Assembly (NCBI GenBank): GCA_963573305.1
Contig: OY754335.1
Coordinates: 18,515,501 to 18,579,500 of the forward strand
Reading direction: 5' to 3'
Length of the DNA: 64,000 bases
Source of the DNA: Pyrrhosoma nymphula
Lineage: Eukaryota > Arthropoda > Insecta > Odonata > Coenagrionidae
How positions within the stretch are numbered: the first letter of the stretch is position 1; each line of letters opens with the position of its first letter. Below, one piece after another: positions 23,106 through 35,178 of the stretch. A program made the translations under genes and the position numbers. Below the pieces are notes generated by a model that did no database searches, was not told where the DNA came from, and saw only the letters and a list, made by a program, of their open reading frames with translations.

Positions 23106-23510
23106 AGTGGGATTTTTTCCTAGTCGCAATGGAGACCATAATTAAAATATTATTTTGAATCTTAGGCAATTTTGAGGAGCGCAAAATAAATATAATAATA
23201 TTGTTGACGCAGTAATTTTGTATTTATAGCTAACATTTTCTCATCTAACGAAATATTTACATATTTTAAGGTTTAGTTTTGCTTATTTTAAGCCGTACGC
23301 TGAAAACTCCTTCACAACTGAAGGTATTTTCACGTTGTTATGAAAAGAATTACGGTGATTAGTAAATTTATTTTTAGAAGTAATTGAGAAAACATACAAA
23401 ACAGATACTGATTCATTTATTGCGTGATCGGTGGATCAGAATTTCCTCTTTTTTATATAAATACTATCTGGGACACACTGTTGTACCCATGGAAAACTGC
23501 TCCTAATGTT
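23106..23510 (+). repeat. Dispersed repeat P, copy a
   Basis: The segment aligns with 54249-54800. It begins AGTGGGATTTTTTCCTAGTC then AATGGAGACCATAAT, continues through an AT-rich middle to GCCGTACG(C/G)TGAAA, and ends with a CCCATGNAAAACTGCT block. The middle is heavily diverged. The third copy, at 43437-43515 on the minus strand, retains only the right end. Non-coding; class unknown. Confidence 0.6.
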
Positions 23511-24149
23511 TAGTAAATATCTCAAAATATAGTGGGATAAGAGACTAGTATTTGGTTATCTTTAGCATAGCAAAATCCTTTTCGTAACACTAAGAGCAAA
23601 TCAGTTTAATGTTTTGCGTGATGATATCTCTTATAAACTATCTTCAAGTGTCTGAAGCGGTAATCGCGGATCATTGACTGCACATTTTAATAAATCTTGG
23701 ACCAAAATCTTGGATCTCTGCAAAAAAAATCTTGGACCAAATTTCATTCAAGTGCATCTGTTCATGCGTTGGAGCACACCAAACAGACAGTAATTCAAAT
23801 GATGCAAGAATTATATTTTAAACTTTTTCCTTTATGACAAGACTTTTCGGCGTGGTATTCGAAATTTAGACGATATTCCAATGAATTTTTTTTTCGAATG
23901 TTGGATTCAACGTGACACTTTAATATTTGCTAGCAACTATTATAACAATAATTAATGTTATTTCACGTGAAGTAAAAAATATGTACTCATGTAATCGAAT
24001 TTTTACGAAATAAATGTCATGCTCCGTAAGTCTACGTATTTCAACAGTATTGAATTGCCCAGAAATCAAACCGGTATGATGCAATTGTTCTCTCTTTTGT
24101 CTATATAGATATCTATGATGAGAGCACGTATGCGGAGTTTCACGCAAAT
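23511..24149. other. AT-rich stretch with short direct repeats
   Basis: ATCTTGGACCAAA occurs twice near 23694 and 23731, with a partial copy between them. A 127-codon minus-strand frame (23920-24303) begins in the CpG-rich block to the right and runs into AT-rich sequence here; it is unrecognised. Confidence 0.4.
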
Positions 24150-24430
24150 ATAGTACTTGAACAAAAATCCCTCCAACCACAGCCATACGACTCATGGGTG
24201 ACTTTAACGCCCGCATGAGCGCAGTTTTGACGACAGCGTAAGAGAAGTCGTTGTTTACGCAACTCAGGGGGGCGCTCTGAAATGTCCTCGAGTCGAATCG
24301 CATACGGCGACCTCACACTGCCGGTGCAGGTTGACGCTCACGTCTTGACGACTCGCTTCTCGCTAACTGCCGTCGCCCGCCGCGCGGGTCAATATTTATA
24401 GGTTATGCGAGGAAGCATTGTGATCACGCT
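24150..24430. promoter_or_regulatory. CpG-rich block, possible promoter region
   Basis: CpG dinucleotides are frequent (for example CTGCCGTCGCCCGCCGCGCGGG at about 24368), in contrast to the AT-rich surroundings. A TATA-like CAATATTTATAGG lies at its right edge (24391-24403), about 30 bp before AAGCATTGTGATCACG. No confirmed transcript or coding exon is near, so promoter function is speculative. The block may equally be a recently inserted or conserved unmethylated fragment. Confidence 0.25.
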
Positions 24431-26962
24431 ATGTGGTGAGGAGGCTTGCTGCTGCTACTATTTCGAGAGATCATTGGGAAACGCCGTTGTCGCCTTGTCT
24501 AGGAAGCCATTTAATCACTGCTACTCTCCCAAGGGCTGAGGAGTTAATGCTTCCACCCCGCTTGCTTAGGGGGGAAACGCTTTCATGCGGTGCAAAATTC
24601 CGAAGTTTCGTCGCCTCGTTGGCTATTTATCTTGCTACGTGAAAACCAATGGTAAATATACCCCATCCGTGAGATTTTAAAGCTCTTTTCGAGTAAATAT
24701 TGGGAAGAAAGGAAGAAATGTGGTCAATGTGTGGATCATACGCCAGTAAATCATGCATATTTGGGGTTCCACAGTTAAAATTTATGTTTGAATGAATATG
24801 AATTCCTAGGTGGCATCCCTGTGTCTGTTTCAAAGGACCAAAATTTTTAAAACTACACGCAAGAATAGAAATAAAAATTTTTAAAGCAAAATTTAAAAGT
24901 CAAACTCAAAATCAAACTTTAAAATCAAAATCAAACTTTTATCTTCAAATTTAATTAAAATTAATTATTCTTCGTGGCTATATAATCTCTTTTTGTTATA
25001 TTTTTAGTACTAGAATAACAGATGGTAGTCACCAACGCTAGCTTGATGCTCTGACTCAACATCTTGCCCTTATCGGTTGAAATACAGTTTATGACTTTAG
25101 CTTTGGGTGAGATCGTTACGCATAGCACTAAGAAGATTTTGAGAAAGCGCTTGACCAAAATAATTAGGTAAGCTTAAAAAAAAGTAAGACCAAATTCTGC
25201 GGTGGCACCTCTGAAGTTAAAAAGGTGGTGTAAGTGCACTTATAAATATTGTATTTAATGCAAAATTTCGCGTTCAGTCGAAAAGATATGCTCGTAAATG
25301 CAATGATATTTTTGTATCAGAGCGAATTTTCCTGAAAATTCAGAATTCGTAGGGATATTAAGAGAGGGAGGTATAAAGCGAAATCGTCATGAGTGAACGG
25401 CCGAGTAAGCTATCAATCAGATGTAAATAGTGAGGTGAATTTCTCCTACTTTCGAAATAATGTGTATGAAATATTGCAGGAGGAAGCAAGGAGATCCTCG
25501 ATTCTTTGGTATTTCTCTTAGATAATCAGGTAAAATGCGGAGCAGACAAGTTCCTCGTTGCTTTTTTAAAATACGGGAAATTCATCGCCGTTAAGATAGA
25601 AACAATTCCAAATTAGATAATGTATGTCTAGCTTTCTTCTATCCTGCAAGGAAGTAATATTTTGGGACGCAAAATCGAAACAATAAATTACTGATTGTGA
25701 AACGAAAAGTGCAAAATATACTGGGTTTTCCGTCGTGGGCGTGTTAAAATCTGACATTTCGTGAACTATTTCACCAAATTTCCGCAGTTCCCAGACTCAT
25801 CAATGCCCTATTTTGACTTGTTGGAATAAAAGGTCATGCCTTTGTCTGGGTTGTTTTTGTCTTTCTCGGGAATGAGAGAATTGGAAACAACTTTCACTGA
25901 TTTACTTGAAGAATGACGCAAACTCAGAATAATGCCAAGAACTCGGGAGATTTTACAGAATAAATAATCGAGATTTATAACTTCAACGAGATTATCGACG
26001 TATGCTCATCGTCGAAGGTATTTTATTAATGTAGAAAGTGTTTATGGGAACTTTTTTTGCAATGAGAAAGGGAAACTCCGTGTGTCATATTTTTAATAAG
26101 CAACGAGAAATAAACGTTCATTGCTTACGCAAAAACATCCTTAAGTCACGTATTTTAGATTTGTAGCTCATCATGCGTAAAATATAAATACTGTTTCTCC
26201 AAAAATAAATTCTTAGAAATTGAAATTGGAAGACTGATGCTAACGCTTGCAGTATTTAAGAACTTGGGCGCAAGTGTCGTGGGCTCTACCTACTAGGAAC
26301 AATGTTCATTCCTCCCTCAAGTCCAGCGGTAGGAGACATTGGATCGTGGGATGTCCTCCAACACGACCCCATGAGGTAGAAAAAAACTACTTGCTTTGGT
26401 TGTAGCCCAAGAGTGACTAACCATATTAAAGCCCACACAATATGACTTAGGTGATCACCTACACTTACTAGTATATTTTTACCAAGTAAACGAGCTCATT
26501 TATTTTTCCTTTGCTCCGCCGCACTGCAGTATCTATGATAAATGCATATTTGCATAAAAATACCGAGCTACCCAAGGAAATAAAATAATGAATCTTTTAT
26601 GAGTGATACCTAAAGCATAAAATTCAAGTATAGTGAGAAAGATTCAAAATGTACCCATTAAATCCACGAAAGTCCACAACATTAGCGAAATGATGCCAAT
26701 CACCGGAGAATTTAATGCTGAAAAAAGAGCCATTATGATGGTAAAGAAATTAGTGGCATATGATTGATGTCTTCAAGATTAAAATTAAACTCCCTGGTCT
26801 TAAAAATAACTAGGGAATGTTTAAATCTATTAATATAATTACTTGATATTATTATCAAAAGTGTTCATTGTGTCAGAAAGTTTCCCGTGATGTAATGAAT
26901 AAAATATTTACTCGCTGATCTTCGCTGCATCCACGTTGACCAAAAACATACTATTATTTTAC
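24431..26962. other. Non-coding stretch
   Basis: A low-complexity run near 24840-24960 repeats TCAAACT/TCAAAATC words. The rest is AT-rich with open frames of 63-69 codons and no recognisable content. Confidence 0.5.
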
Positions 26963-27011
26963 CTTTCGGAGTCATTCTCTCCGCAAGCAAAACGAGGACT
27001 GCGGTAATTAC
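26963..27011 (-). CDS. Possible 49-nt internal exon, unknown gene
   Basis: Read on the minus strand, a strong pyrimidine tract (CTGCTCTTCTCTTTTTTCAG) ends at a splice acceptor, 49 nt follow, and then AAAG|GTAAAA makes a good donor. Two of the three frames are open: one gives VITAVLVLLAERMTPK, which is hydrophobic and then polar, and the other NYRSPRFACGENDSE. The paired, well-spaced splice signals are the best in the window, which is why I list it. It is short, no partner exons were identified and I recognise neither peptide. If real, a host gene would cross this region on the minus strand. Confidence 0.2.
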
Positions 27012-27533
27012 CTGAAAAAAGAGAAGAGCAGAATTAATTTTCAAGTAGGTACATAACATTTCTACTAACTCGAATCTTCCTATAACATTTAAAATTAAAT
27101 GTGCAAAACATTGTTATAATGTTTTTTCCTAAGATATAAGACCTTTACACAGGATCGAAATACGATAAGCAAATTTCATTGCTGACTAGATTAATCAATT
27201 AGATATTTTAAATATTTTGAGGCGTGACTTGGTGGAATGATATTACTAATGAAAATGATTGCAGACACCTGAAATCTCGGTCAATATAAAATCTCAATTG
27301 TGGACTGCACGAAAAGATAATATTCATAAAATATTACCTCGCACTGTATTAAGGGAAGCTTTACGCTAAATTGCTATTGTGTTTTCATTTTTTTTTAATA
27401 TTATTTTTTCTAAAGTGCTCATCACACTTATGCATTAAAATAAACGCTGGAGAGCACATCTATATCGACTCTCTGTGTGTATTGATATAATGTGCGATTT
27501 AACCATGGTACCTAACGACAATTTCTCACCATA

Positions 27534-28040
27534 GTGATGCGATCGTTTTTGAGAACTGGCAAATTCGACGTGCCTGCCTCTTTAAGCCGTGACCTGTCCG
27601 TTGTCGTTTTCCAATTCGTGGAATCTCACGCCAGTTCTTCGGAGTCATCGCCGCTTCTCCCACTACACCTGAGACACTGGGTGATCTCCTCCACGCTCGG
27701 ACTTCGCAATCGCTTTTGCAAATTGATTCCCTCCCAACTCGTCCACCCACCACATCGTATACCTCGAATCTTTTCTTGTTTTGTTTCCGTTGAAAACGAA
27801 AGCTTGCATCCATACCTATCGTGATAGTTCAACGTGAGCCCAGGTGAGCAAATCGAGACACTCGTGCTACTTGTGAAGAGTGAATGAAGGCGGTTGGGGG
27901 TTGCGGGGGATCGTCGTCTTGATATAATGGGATCCACCGAACAATACCTCACGGCTAAAGTTACGGCACAGGAGACGCATTTGCTAAAGCGATAGTGAGC
28001 GGTCCCAGATCTCTCTCTCTCAGACCTTTCCAACATTTAA
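27534..28040. other. GC-rich block with open frames on both strands
   Basis: Frames of 95-96 codons (one per strand, nearly coincident) and a 136-codon minus-strand frame (27626-28036) overlap here. The translations resemble no known protein. A donor-like CCCAGGTGAGC lies at 27838-27848 and a (CT)n run at 28011-28022. The composition suits a first exon or promoter-proximal island, but this is inference only. Confidence 0.35.
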
Positions 28041-28839
28041 AAGCCCCCCCCTCACGAACCCTTCCGACAGGCCTAACGCTAATGGGTACTGACAGAGAGT
28101 GAGTTTGATGGGAGAAGAAAAAATTGTTCATCTCGGTTGTACCGACATCTAACTCGTACTTTGCGGGTCGCCATGAGGGCGCATGGTATGGAGTTTTTGA
28201 AAATCCGCCAATTTAGTGCTATTTAACTTTAGAAGATTGTTTAACAATGCTCTATTTCAATGTCTGGGTGTTCTTCGGTTCCATTGTGGGCATCAATTGC
28301 TCGATGGAAAAGAGAGTACTTAAATTGGTCCTTCCGACAGGTTATTTCTCCTATTTCATCTCGATAATGTTAAAGATAAATGTTGTAGGGGAGCCTTATA
28401 AACACGTCAAAGTCAGAATTAAACTCGGGGTGCCAATAATCATAGTTATTTGTTGCCTCCCTAAACTAACAATTAATATCATGGGTTTCGCGCACGCCTC
28501 TATTATTATTATTTATTATTTAAATGGGAGTTCTATTTTAATATTCTTTCTTCGTGTTTGAAGAGAATCCCATACCAGTTAATTTATTGGCTCACCTGCA
28601 CATCTTATTTTATCTTAGCAGTTTTCTTTACAGTTGTGGTGGATCTTTTTCGAACCATGCCTAATATCAAACCTTATTAAACCGATCTGTCCCACAAATT
28701 TGCTGAAAATTGCTCTTATGGCGTACTTAAGTAACATTTTCCTCTGAATTTCTAACTTCATGCCTAATGAATATAAGTTTTTTTAAATCCGTCTATTGTT
28801 CTCATTTTTGTACAACAGGAAATTTGTGTGGTAAGAGTG
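28041..28839. other. AT-rich stretch
   Basis: A 104-codon plus-strand frame (28247-28561) has a hydrophobic, Ile/Leu-rich translation from AT-rich sequence. I see no domain or start context and treat it as chance. The right end may still belong to the 3' part of the LINE fragment that follows. Confidence 0.4.
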
Positions 28840-29190
28840 TTTATTTTGTACGCTGGGTCAAAATTTATTTTGGCTCTGTCCCAGAAAATATGAGTGTAAC
28901 TCTCAGTATTAACACCACTTGGAAATGCTGTCCAAATCGTCTATAGAAGAGTATCTACAGTTGTGTAGATTCTCTACTGTATACTTTATTTGCCTTCATA
29001 ATTTAGTGCCCTCATTACTATTTACGCAGGTTTTTATGTCATCAATGTAAATTAAGAATAAAAGTGACCCGATTACACTTCCTTGTGACACCCCCAATAT
29101 GGTTTATTTCTCTTCGGAACTCATGCCGTCTACTGATACTTTTGGTTTGTGGTCGGATGGATAGTCACTAATGCGGTGTAGTATACTCGT
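28840..29190 (-). pseudogene. LINE reverse transcriptase fragment (Jockey/CR1-like), broken
   Basis: One minus-strand frame (about 29190 to 28915) retains the reverse-transcriptase signature: ILHRISDYPSDHK, then GVSQGSVIGSLLFLIYIDD (codons within 29094-29038), and further on DLDSISKWC (near 28941-28912). In intact Jockey/CR1-type proteins these correspond to the segment before motif B, the GVPQGSVLGPLLFLIYIND motif, and the LxxLSxWC segment that follows the FADD catalytic motif. The frame carries internal stops (TAA at 29104-29106, TGA at 28996-28998, more after 28912). The FADD aspartate pair is not recognisable, so the enzyme is dead. Both 5' and 3' parts are missing or unrecognisable. Confidence 0.85.
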
Positions 29191-31121
29191 GATAGGATCA
29201 ATCACACGGATTGCTAATCTCTCTGAATGGACCCAAGTTTCCATGGGAACCGCAGAGAGGATGAAAATAAAATGTCACCAGCAACCGTCAAAGTCTATTC
29301 ACCTTCCTTCTTCCTCGCTTCGGGCACCTCACAAGAGCTGTGCGGGGTATTTCACTGCTCTAAAAGACCTGTCGGCGTAGCTGCCGGTTTGAGGTCGGTT
29401 TCTCGCGCAGCCTGTGAGACTCGTGGGAGACGAACACGATTCCACTCCGTGTGGTGAGAACAGGGCCGTTCGTGACGTTCCCCGTCCGTGTATCGGAGCG
29501 AAGCGATGAAGGGTGTTTTAAGGGCCGGTTGAATAATCCGAGCGCTGATGCACTCATGTCAGGTCGTCAAGAAGCGCACGGAGAACTCTACAACCACAAT
29601 CCATCACCTCCCGAGCTTCGTGGTCGTTATTCCTCTCGCAACAGCGTCCTTCCCCAGCCGTCCTGTTCTTTTCTCCAATTTCCCTTAAAATAAACCCCCC
29701 CGCAGCTGCAAGCGTTGTTGACATCACCACCTTTGTGGCGGCCTCCTCACACGACACGATTATACTGTATTCTTGGGGGATTAGGGAACATCTCGATGTT
29801 CTAACCGGTTTTAGATCCCATTACGCCATCGTTTGCCTTGGTACGGTTTATCGCATCTCGCCGCGGAAGAAAAAAGGTATTCTTTGGCCTCTCAAGGAAA
29901 AGTTTTCCTCCTTCATTTATACGAAAAAGCAAAATGGGTACAATTATTTATTCTCCTTGGTTTGAAGGAAATATCCTTCATAGTGTGATCTAACATTGCG
30001 TTAAAATTCTCACAGATGTATTAATATCCATGAATTCAAACATTTTCACTTTATCAAGATGAAGATAATATTGTAAAAAGAAAGTTGTATCATAATAGGT
30101 CTGCATCTAGCATTTATTTGAGCCATACTCGTTACAATGCCGGAAATATTACTCGTAACAATTGAACATGGCAATGTCATACAATTGATTGGGTTATGTT
30201 TGGTAAGTGAAAATTTTTCGTAACGTTTGGTAAATTGAACTTATTAATGGATCGATTTTGACGCCGTAACGCATTGTGATAACGATTATGGAAAGCATAC
30301 ACCCATCTCTTAGAATTTTGGTGATCCTGGTATTCACACAAATTTAGTAGTAAATTTTAGTACTTCTGCTACCACAAGATTAGTATCATTTTTAGAGCTT
30401 TGGCGTTGATAATTATTCTGCAATAAAAAATAAGATTGGACATAGCTACAGTCAGGAAATGGAAAATACCTATGTACCACCCTGTCAGTTAAGTTAGTTA
30501 AGACTGAACTCTACGGGTTAGTTTGCTCAGCGATGGCGGCAACGAACAGTTTCTGAGGTCAGCTGATTCAGCTGACTCCTCACGGTTTGTTACTTAACTA
30601 TCGGCTGGACATGTTGTTTAAGCTTATCTGTAACTAATTCGGTAATTTTTCAAATGTTATCATATCGATGGGTTTGAAATATTTAAGTAAACAGCTAAAT
30701 ACGCTCATTTATTTCAATGTATATATTTGAAATTCCACCCGCTCAAATTAGGTGTTAACTTTGCGTTACGTCAACAGTAAAATATAAACATTTCTGCATC
30801 ATCACTTTCCAGAAAAGTAATGGACAACATATATATTAACCTGCTTTTGATATGGATGCTTTCTAAAGTCTGACGTGTATTCTCAAGTGCATTATGGAAA
30901 GAAATTTAACCTTCGTCATACAGCTTACGTCCTTCTCCTCTTAAGTGTTTGAGCTCAACCGAGGGGGACCTTGGCCTTTTGTCTACGCTCAATGACGGAA
31001 TCTATTCCGCGAATCTTTTCAGCTTGGATTGCGGAAACACTCATTTACATGCCGGCGCTACCCCTGATCTCATCTGTATGTGCTGAGTGTACCGCCTTCC
31101 AAGGAGATGAGGATCGGAGAG
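29191..31121. other. Non-coding stretch
   Basis: Mixed composition from 29.2 to 29.8 kb with 65-80-codon frames on both strands, none recognised, then AT-rich. A short palindrome, GTCAGCT-GATTC-AGCTGAC, lies near 30559-30577. A pair of small open frames around 30971-31225 spans the palindrome listed next. Confidence 0.45.
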
Positions 31122-31170
31122 AAAATGATGCCAATGGCATAAATGGCATATATGCCATTGGCATCATTTT
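31122..31170. repeat. Perfect 19-bp inverted repeat
   Basis: AAAATGATGCCAATGGCAT (31122-31140) is exactly reverse-complementary to 31152-31170, with an 11-nt centre that itself contains ATGGCAT. The word ATGGCAT or its complement occurs several times, so the locus could fold as a cruciform or encode a hairpin RNA. No mature small RNA can be inferred from sequence alone. Confidence 0.85.
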
Positions 31171-32206
31171 TTCTGTAAAATTGCCAAGGCGTTTCAGTTC
31201 AAATCGCCGAAGTAGGTACCTATAAAGAATGCAAGGTCTCGTTTATTGTTTTTATTGTGAAGTAGGAGATCTACCTCATGTGTGCCAAAGTTTACACATA
31301 TAATTACACCAGTCTGGATTTTGAAACTTTTTGTCAGATGATTTATTAAAAATAGGTGTTCTTGAATCAATTTTTTATGCTGATTCTAAAAATGACTTTA
31401 TTTTTTTCTATCACGTCAGGTTTTTACATGAATAAGAATTATGGTTTCAAGATTTTAACTACTGTAAGTACAGTTATATTAACATAACTTCACGCAGTGA
31501 CAATTTTTGTAACAAAAATAAATTAAGGATGAATAAAACTTCTAAGGTTATACAACAATAGCAGCAGTCGTACCAACCTAAGACTCATTAGCTTGGGCCA
31601 ACGTAAGGCTCATTAGCTTGTATTGAGAAATATCCCTCGTACAATAATTATCCACTGGCACATATAATGCACTTATCAATAAGTCTTAGAAGTGAAATTG
31701 GGACCATTCTGAAAAAACTGTACGTGATAGATGAAAACTAAGAACAGTTCTGAAATCAGCATATCAAAGTTAGCTATTGTCACTTACTAGTTTTCAGTCA
31801 TCTGATATCATGCAGACTAGTGTTATCGGCCATGCGAAGACACTGTTGAAATAAGAGTTAAACTTATCTGAAAAACGAGGAGAGGTCTAGTACTTACAGA
31901 TGTTTTCTCTAACAATTATGACTTTGAAGGACCTTTCTGTTGCTTTTTCTAACTAAGATGGCATGAGTCCATTTACGGTATGATTTTAGAATCAGCCACT
32001 GTCAAATAAGTATAGATTTACCATGCATGAGATAAGTTCTGGACCAGGTATGTAATTAAATAAACGAGGATCTAAATATTCGCATTGATATTTTATTCAT
32101 CAAAATTTATCCTAGTAGAAACTTAGAATGTAAGTTTTGAGATTATAAAATTCCCTACACAACATTTGGTTTACCCTTAGATAAGTTTGATTTTATTTCA
32201 GTGGAG
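31171..32206. other. AT-rich stretch with a 23-bp tandem duplication
   Basis: CCAACNTAAGNCTCATTAGC is repeated back to back at about 31576 and 31599. No gene or other element was seen. Confidence 0.5.
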
Positions 32207-32397
32207 TAGTAGTATATTAGTTTAACGTGATTTGACGGCTATGGTCGTTTGGCATACTGTTTTCCAGTGGCAGACAAGGACAGTAGTACTTGAACGAATA
32301 GGATCATTACCCCTTCAAATTTGAGCCGAGCGCAACGATGCTTCTTCGTTGACCGATCGGGAACTCCAAAATTCCATCGTGGCAGGCCGTTACCCTG
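32207..32397 (-). mobile_element. 5S rRNA-derived SINE, copy 2
   Basis: On the minus strand, GGTAACGGCCTGCCACGATGG, TTCCCGATCGGTCAACGAAG and AAGCATCGTTGCGCTCGGCTC align with the 5S-like head of copy 1 at 7802-8000. The body then shares GATCCTATTCGT, a GTCTGCCA block, the ACGACCATAGCCGTC-type segment and the CACGTTAAAC end. Both copies finish in ATACTACTAC, so the 3' tail is a short trinucleotide run. The internal promoter is more eroded than in copy 1 (AACGAAGAAGCAT for ACCGAAGTTAAGCAT). Confidence 0.85.
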
Positions 32398-34861
32398 TCT
32401 TCTTGGAGTAGAAAATATATAATTGGCGAACGATTTAGATTACGAAGTTGTGTGAAATGCATTGCAACTTGGGTAATCAGCATTTTTAAGCTTTTACTAT
32501 AGAATATTTTATATATTAGGTCTTGCTTGAGTATCATTAGACTAAACGTTCCGAGAAAGACTTTTAATGTATCCCGGATACCTGTAGAATTGGACCTTGA
32601 AGTAACTTCTTCCGGGTAAGAAACGAGTCGATGTAATAAGCCTTATAATGTGACTAATTTGTTTCACCTCGTAATTTTATGGAGACAAACTACTCTTTAT
32701 AAACGTTTATTTACACTCATTTGGTCATCCAAAGACACTAATCATAAATAGCTAACAATGGGTATGGTATAAACAAAATACGATACGCAATTTCCGAATA
32801 TTGACATGAAACTAATTATCAATTATGTGTAATTAATATATCAAATAGATTTGATAGGCTATTATTCCGCCAATTAATTATTATCGTAAAATTAGGATGC
32901 TAAGTAGACTTCCTTTTTATTTTCACTCGTACGCAAATAGCTTACATCTAGTAGCTTCCCATTATGCCCTTACAGTAAACTCTCTAAAGATTCCGCGCTT
33001 TCCTTGTGTAAGATGTTAATGAAATACTAGTGGTTTTTTACTCTGGGTCAGGTATTCAGCGGGTTTTGACTTTTCGATCACTAAATCTGCCATCGTCTTT
33101 TGGAATCAACGCCCTTAACTCGCAGAAAATTCGTTACCATGAGTCATGATCAAGACAATCGTCAGAATGCGTATGACTACTTTCTTTCAAAATTGATGAC
33201 TATTAACATCTTTTAAGCAGAAGATATTGCGTAAAACTTTTGTGGTTCATGCTTCAAATACGGTACTTATGGCTGGTAAGTTATTGCTGCCTGAGTTGCT
33301 ATGAAATGTTGTCAATGGCGTGTATTCTCTACAGCTAGATACTTCATAGAAGTGAAACGTCTGTGAAAGAAGTTGCAAAGGCTGCAAAAGTGTTACTACT
33401 TTCTTTCAGTTAAAATAACGCTTGTATTTATCATATTTGTGGATAATAACACTACACTGGTTAACCTTAAGCACCACTTAGTGCCTGATGTGCCCCTAAA
33501 GAACAAATAAACACAGAATGAAGAAGTTACAGCGATGAGTCAAAACTAAAAATCTAGGGGCGCCACGATAGGGAAAAAAGCCGGTAGGTGCCCGCACGTT
33601 TGCGGCGGAGAAGGAAAAAACCCCTCCCGCCCCCCTGAAAACCTCAATTTAACCGTGACACTTCTAGAAATCAAGAACATCCCAAAACTTTTCTTAGGGT
33701 GCCCGTTTTTCCCGAAGGCCCACGAGAATTTCTACTCTTCCTTTTATTCCGCCTTCATCTTGCGGGCGCGCGCGGAAAATTTTCTCAACAGCCTTCACCC
33801 GGATAAATTCGATTTGTCTTCGGGAGATGGATAGGTAGAGATAAAAAAAACGATGACAGGCTAAGGGGAGTGAAGTGTGAGAGGTTCGCGGTTTTTCTGA
33901 TATTTCTGAACGCGTCAATAAGGCCACATTTCAAGGCATGAATTTCTCATCGATTTTATTTGCAACAAAATATCGTACGCTATTTCTCGCGCGATAACTC
34001 GTGTTGTGCGTCCCCAAGCGATTTGACTTCATCTGCTACATTTATACTTTCTTCCCTACTTTCTAGATAAGATATTTATGTGTTTCATTTCGTGTAAAAA
34101 GTACGGTAGTGCATTTACGAAGATTTATTTCGTCCCCTCACTTAAGACACTGCTAGTTGATCCAATGGGAGAGCCTGAAAGACCACCCTTTTGGCAATAA
34201 CTCGGTAGATGACCACATCGTCAGCAAATAATCTCATTTTGCTATTTAGTCTGGAGTTTTTATCACTGATATAAATAACTATTAATAGGTGGCACTACTA
34301 CATTTTCTATTCGTAGCATTTAGTTATTAGTAATTCGTAGGAATAGTTAATTATTATATTATCATAATTATTGGCTAATTCATGGTTAAATAACCCCCAA
34401 GAATTTTATTGATTTATTTGTAGCTCTAATGCGAAGTATTGTCTGCAATGAGTAACTTTACTGTGTAGTATAATCCCCTTTGATATTTTTTGGAAAAGAT
34501 GTGGTGATGAAAAGTTAGCCCACCAAGTATCCATTACTTCATTCTATAAATTCATTGTGAAGTTAACGAGGAGAAGATGTCAAACGGTTGAAGGACTCTA
34601 AAAAAATATAGTATTTAACTTCATTTATTGATAAATAGTAACTTTATATGAAAGCAATTCTCTGACTCACAAAGGGTAAGAAAACTTTTCCATAGTTGAT
34701 GAAAAGTATCCCCTCAAAGTGCTGAGTATGTACCCACTTATTGCGGACCGATGTTTAAACTGATTGAGCGTTTTATCTTCATTTTCTTATGCTTTGGAAA
34801 CATTTCATTATTATATGATTTAGTTCGAATCCCCAACACAAGTTTTTCTGCGCTCTTCTCA
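32398..34861. other. Non-coding stretch
   Basis: Mostly AT-rich. A GC-rich patch at 33550-33780 contains C-runs and opens a 77-codon minus-strand frame (33694-33927) that I do not recognise. No repeats shared with the rest of the window were seen. Confidence 0.5.
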
Positions 34862-35178
34862 GTAACAGAAGACGCACACAATTTCTCATACGATTACTTC
34901 GATGGAGCATGCATCTTCCACTCCGAGCCACCACGCCATGCACTCACTCTTCTTCTCTTCAACATTTTACTTTTGTCATTATTAAGTTCGTGTTTCCCTG
35001 CACAAGTTTTACTTTGACTTTCTCTGCAACAAAAAAAAAAGGCACACAATTTCTCGCACGATAAACTTGATGGGGCATGCGTCTTTCACTCCGAATCAAC
35101 TCGCTATTCACTATTCTTCTCTTCAACATTTTATTTTTGGCATTATTGAGTTCGTGTCTCAAAACACAGGTTTTACCT
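34862..35178 (+). repeat. Two tandem units (168-bp period) of a local repeat
   Basis: CACACAATTTCTC(A/G)(T/C)ACGAT followed by GATGG(A/G)GCATGC, CACTCCGA, CTTCTCTTCAACATTTTA and GAGTTCGTGT/AAGTTCGTGT occurs at 34876 and again at 35044. The 88-codon open frame at 34751-35017 crosses unit 1 and is not kept in unit 2. A third unit lies at 35545-35640, separated by an inserted element. Confidence 0.75.

Noticed and set aside
27626..28036. 136-codon minus-strand frame.
   Set aside because: Overlaps two other open frames in a GC-rich block; no recognisable motif and no supporting start or splice context.
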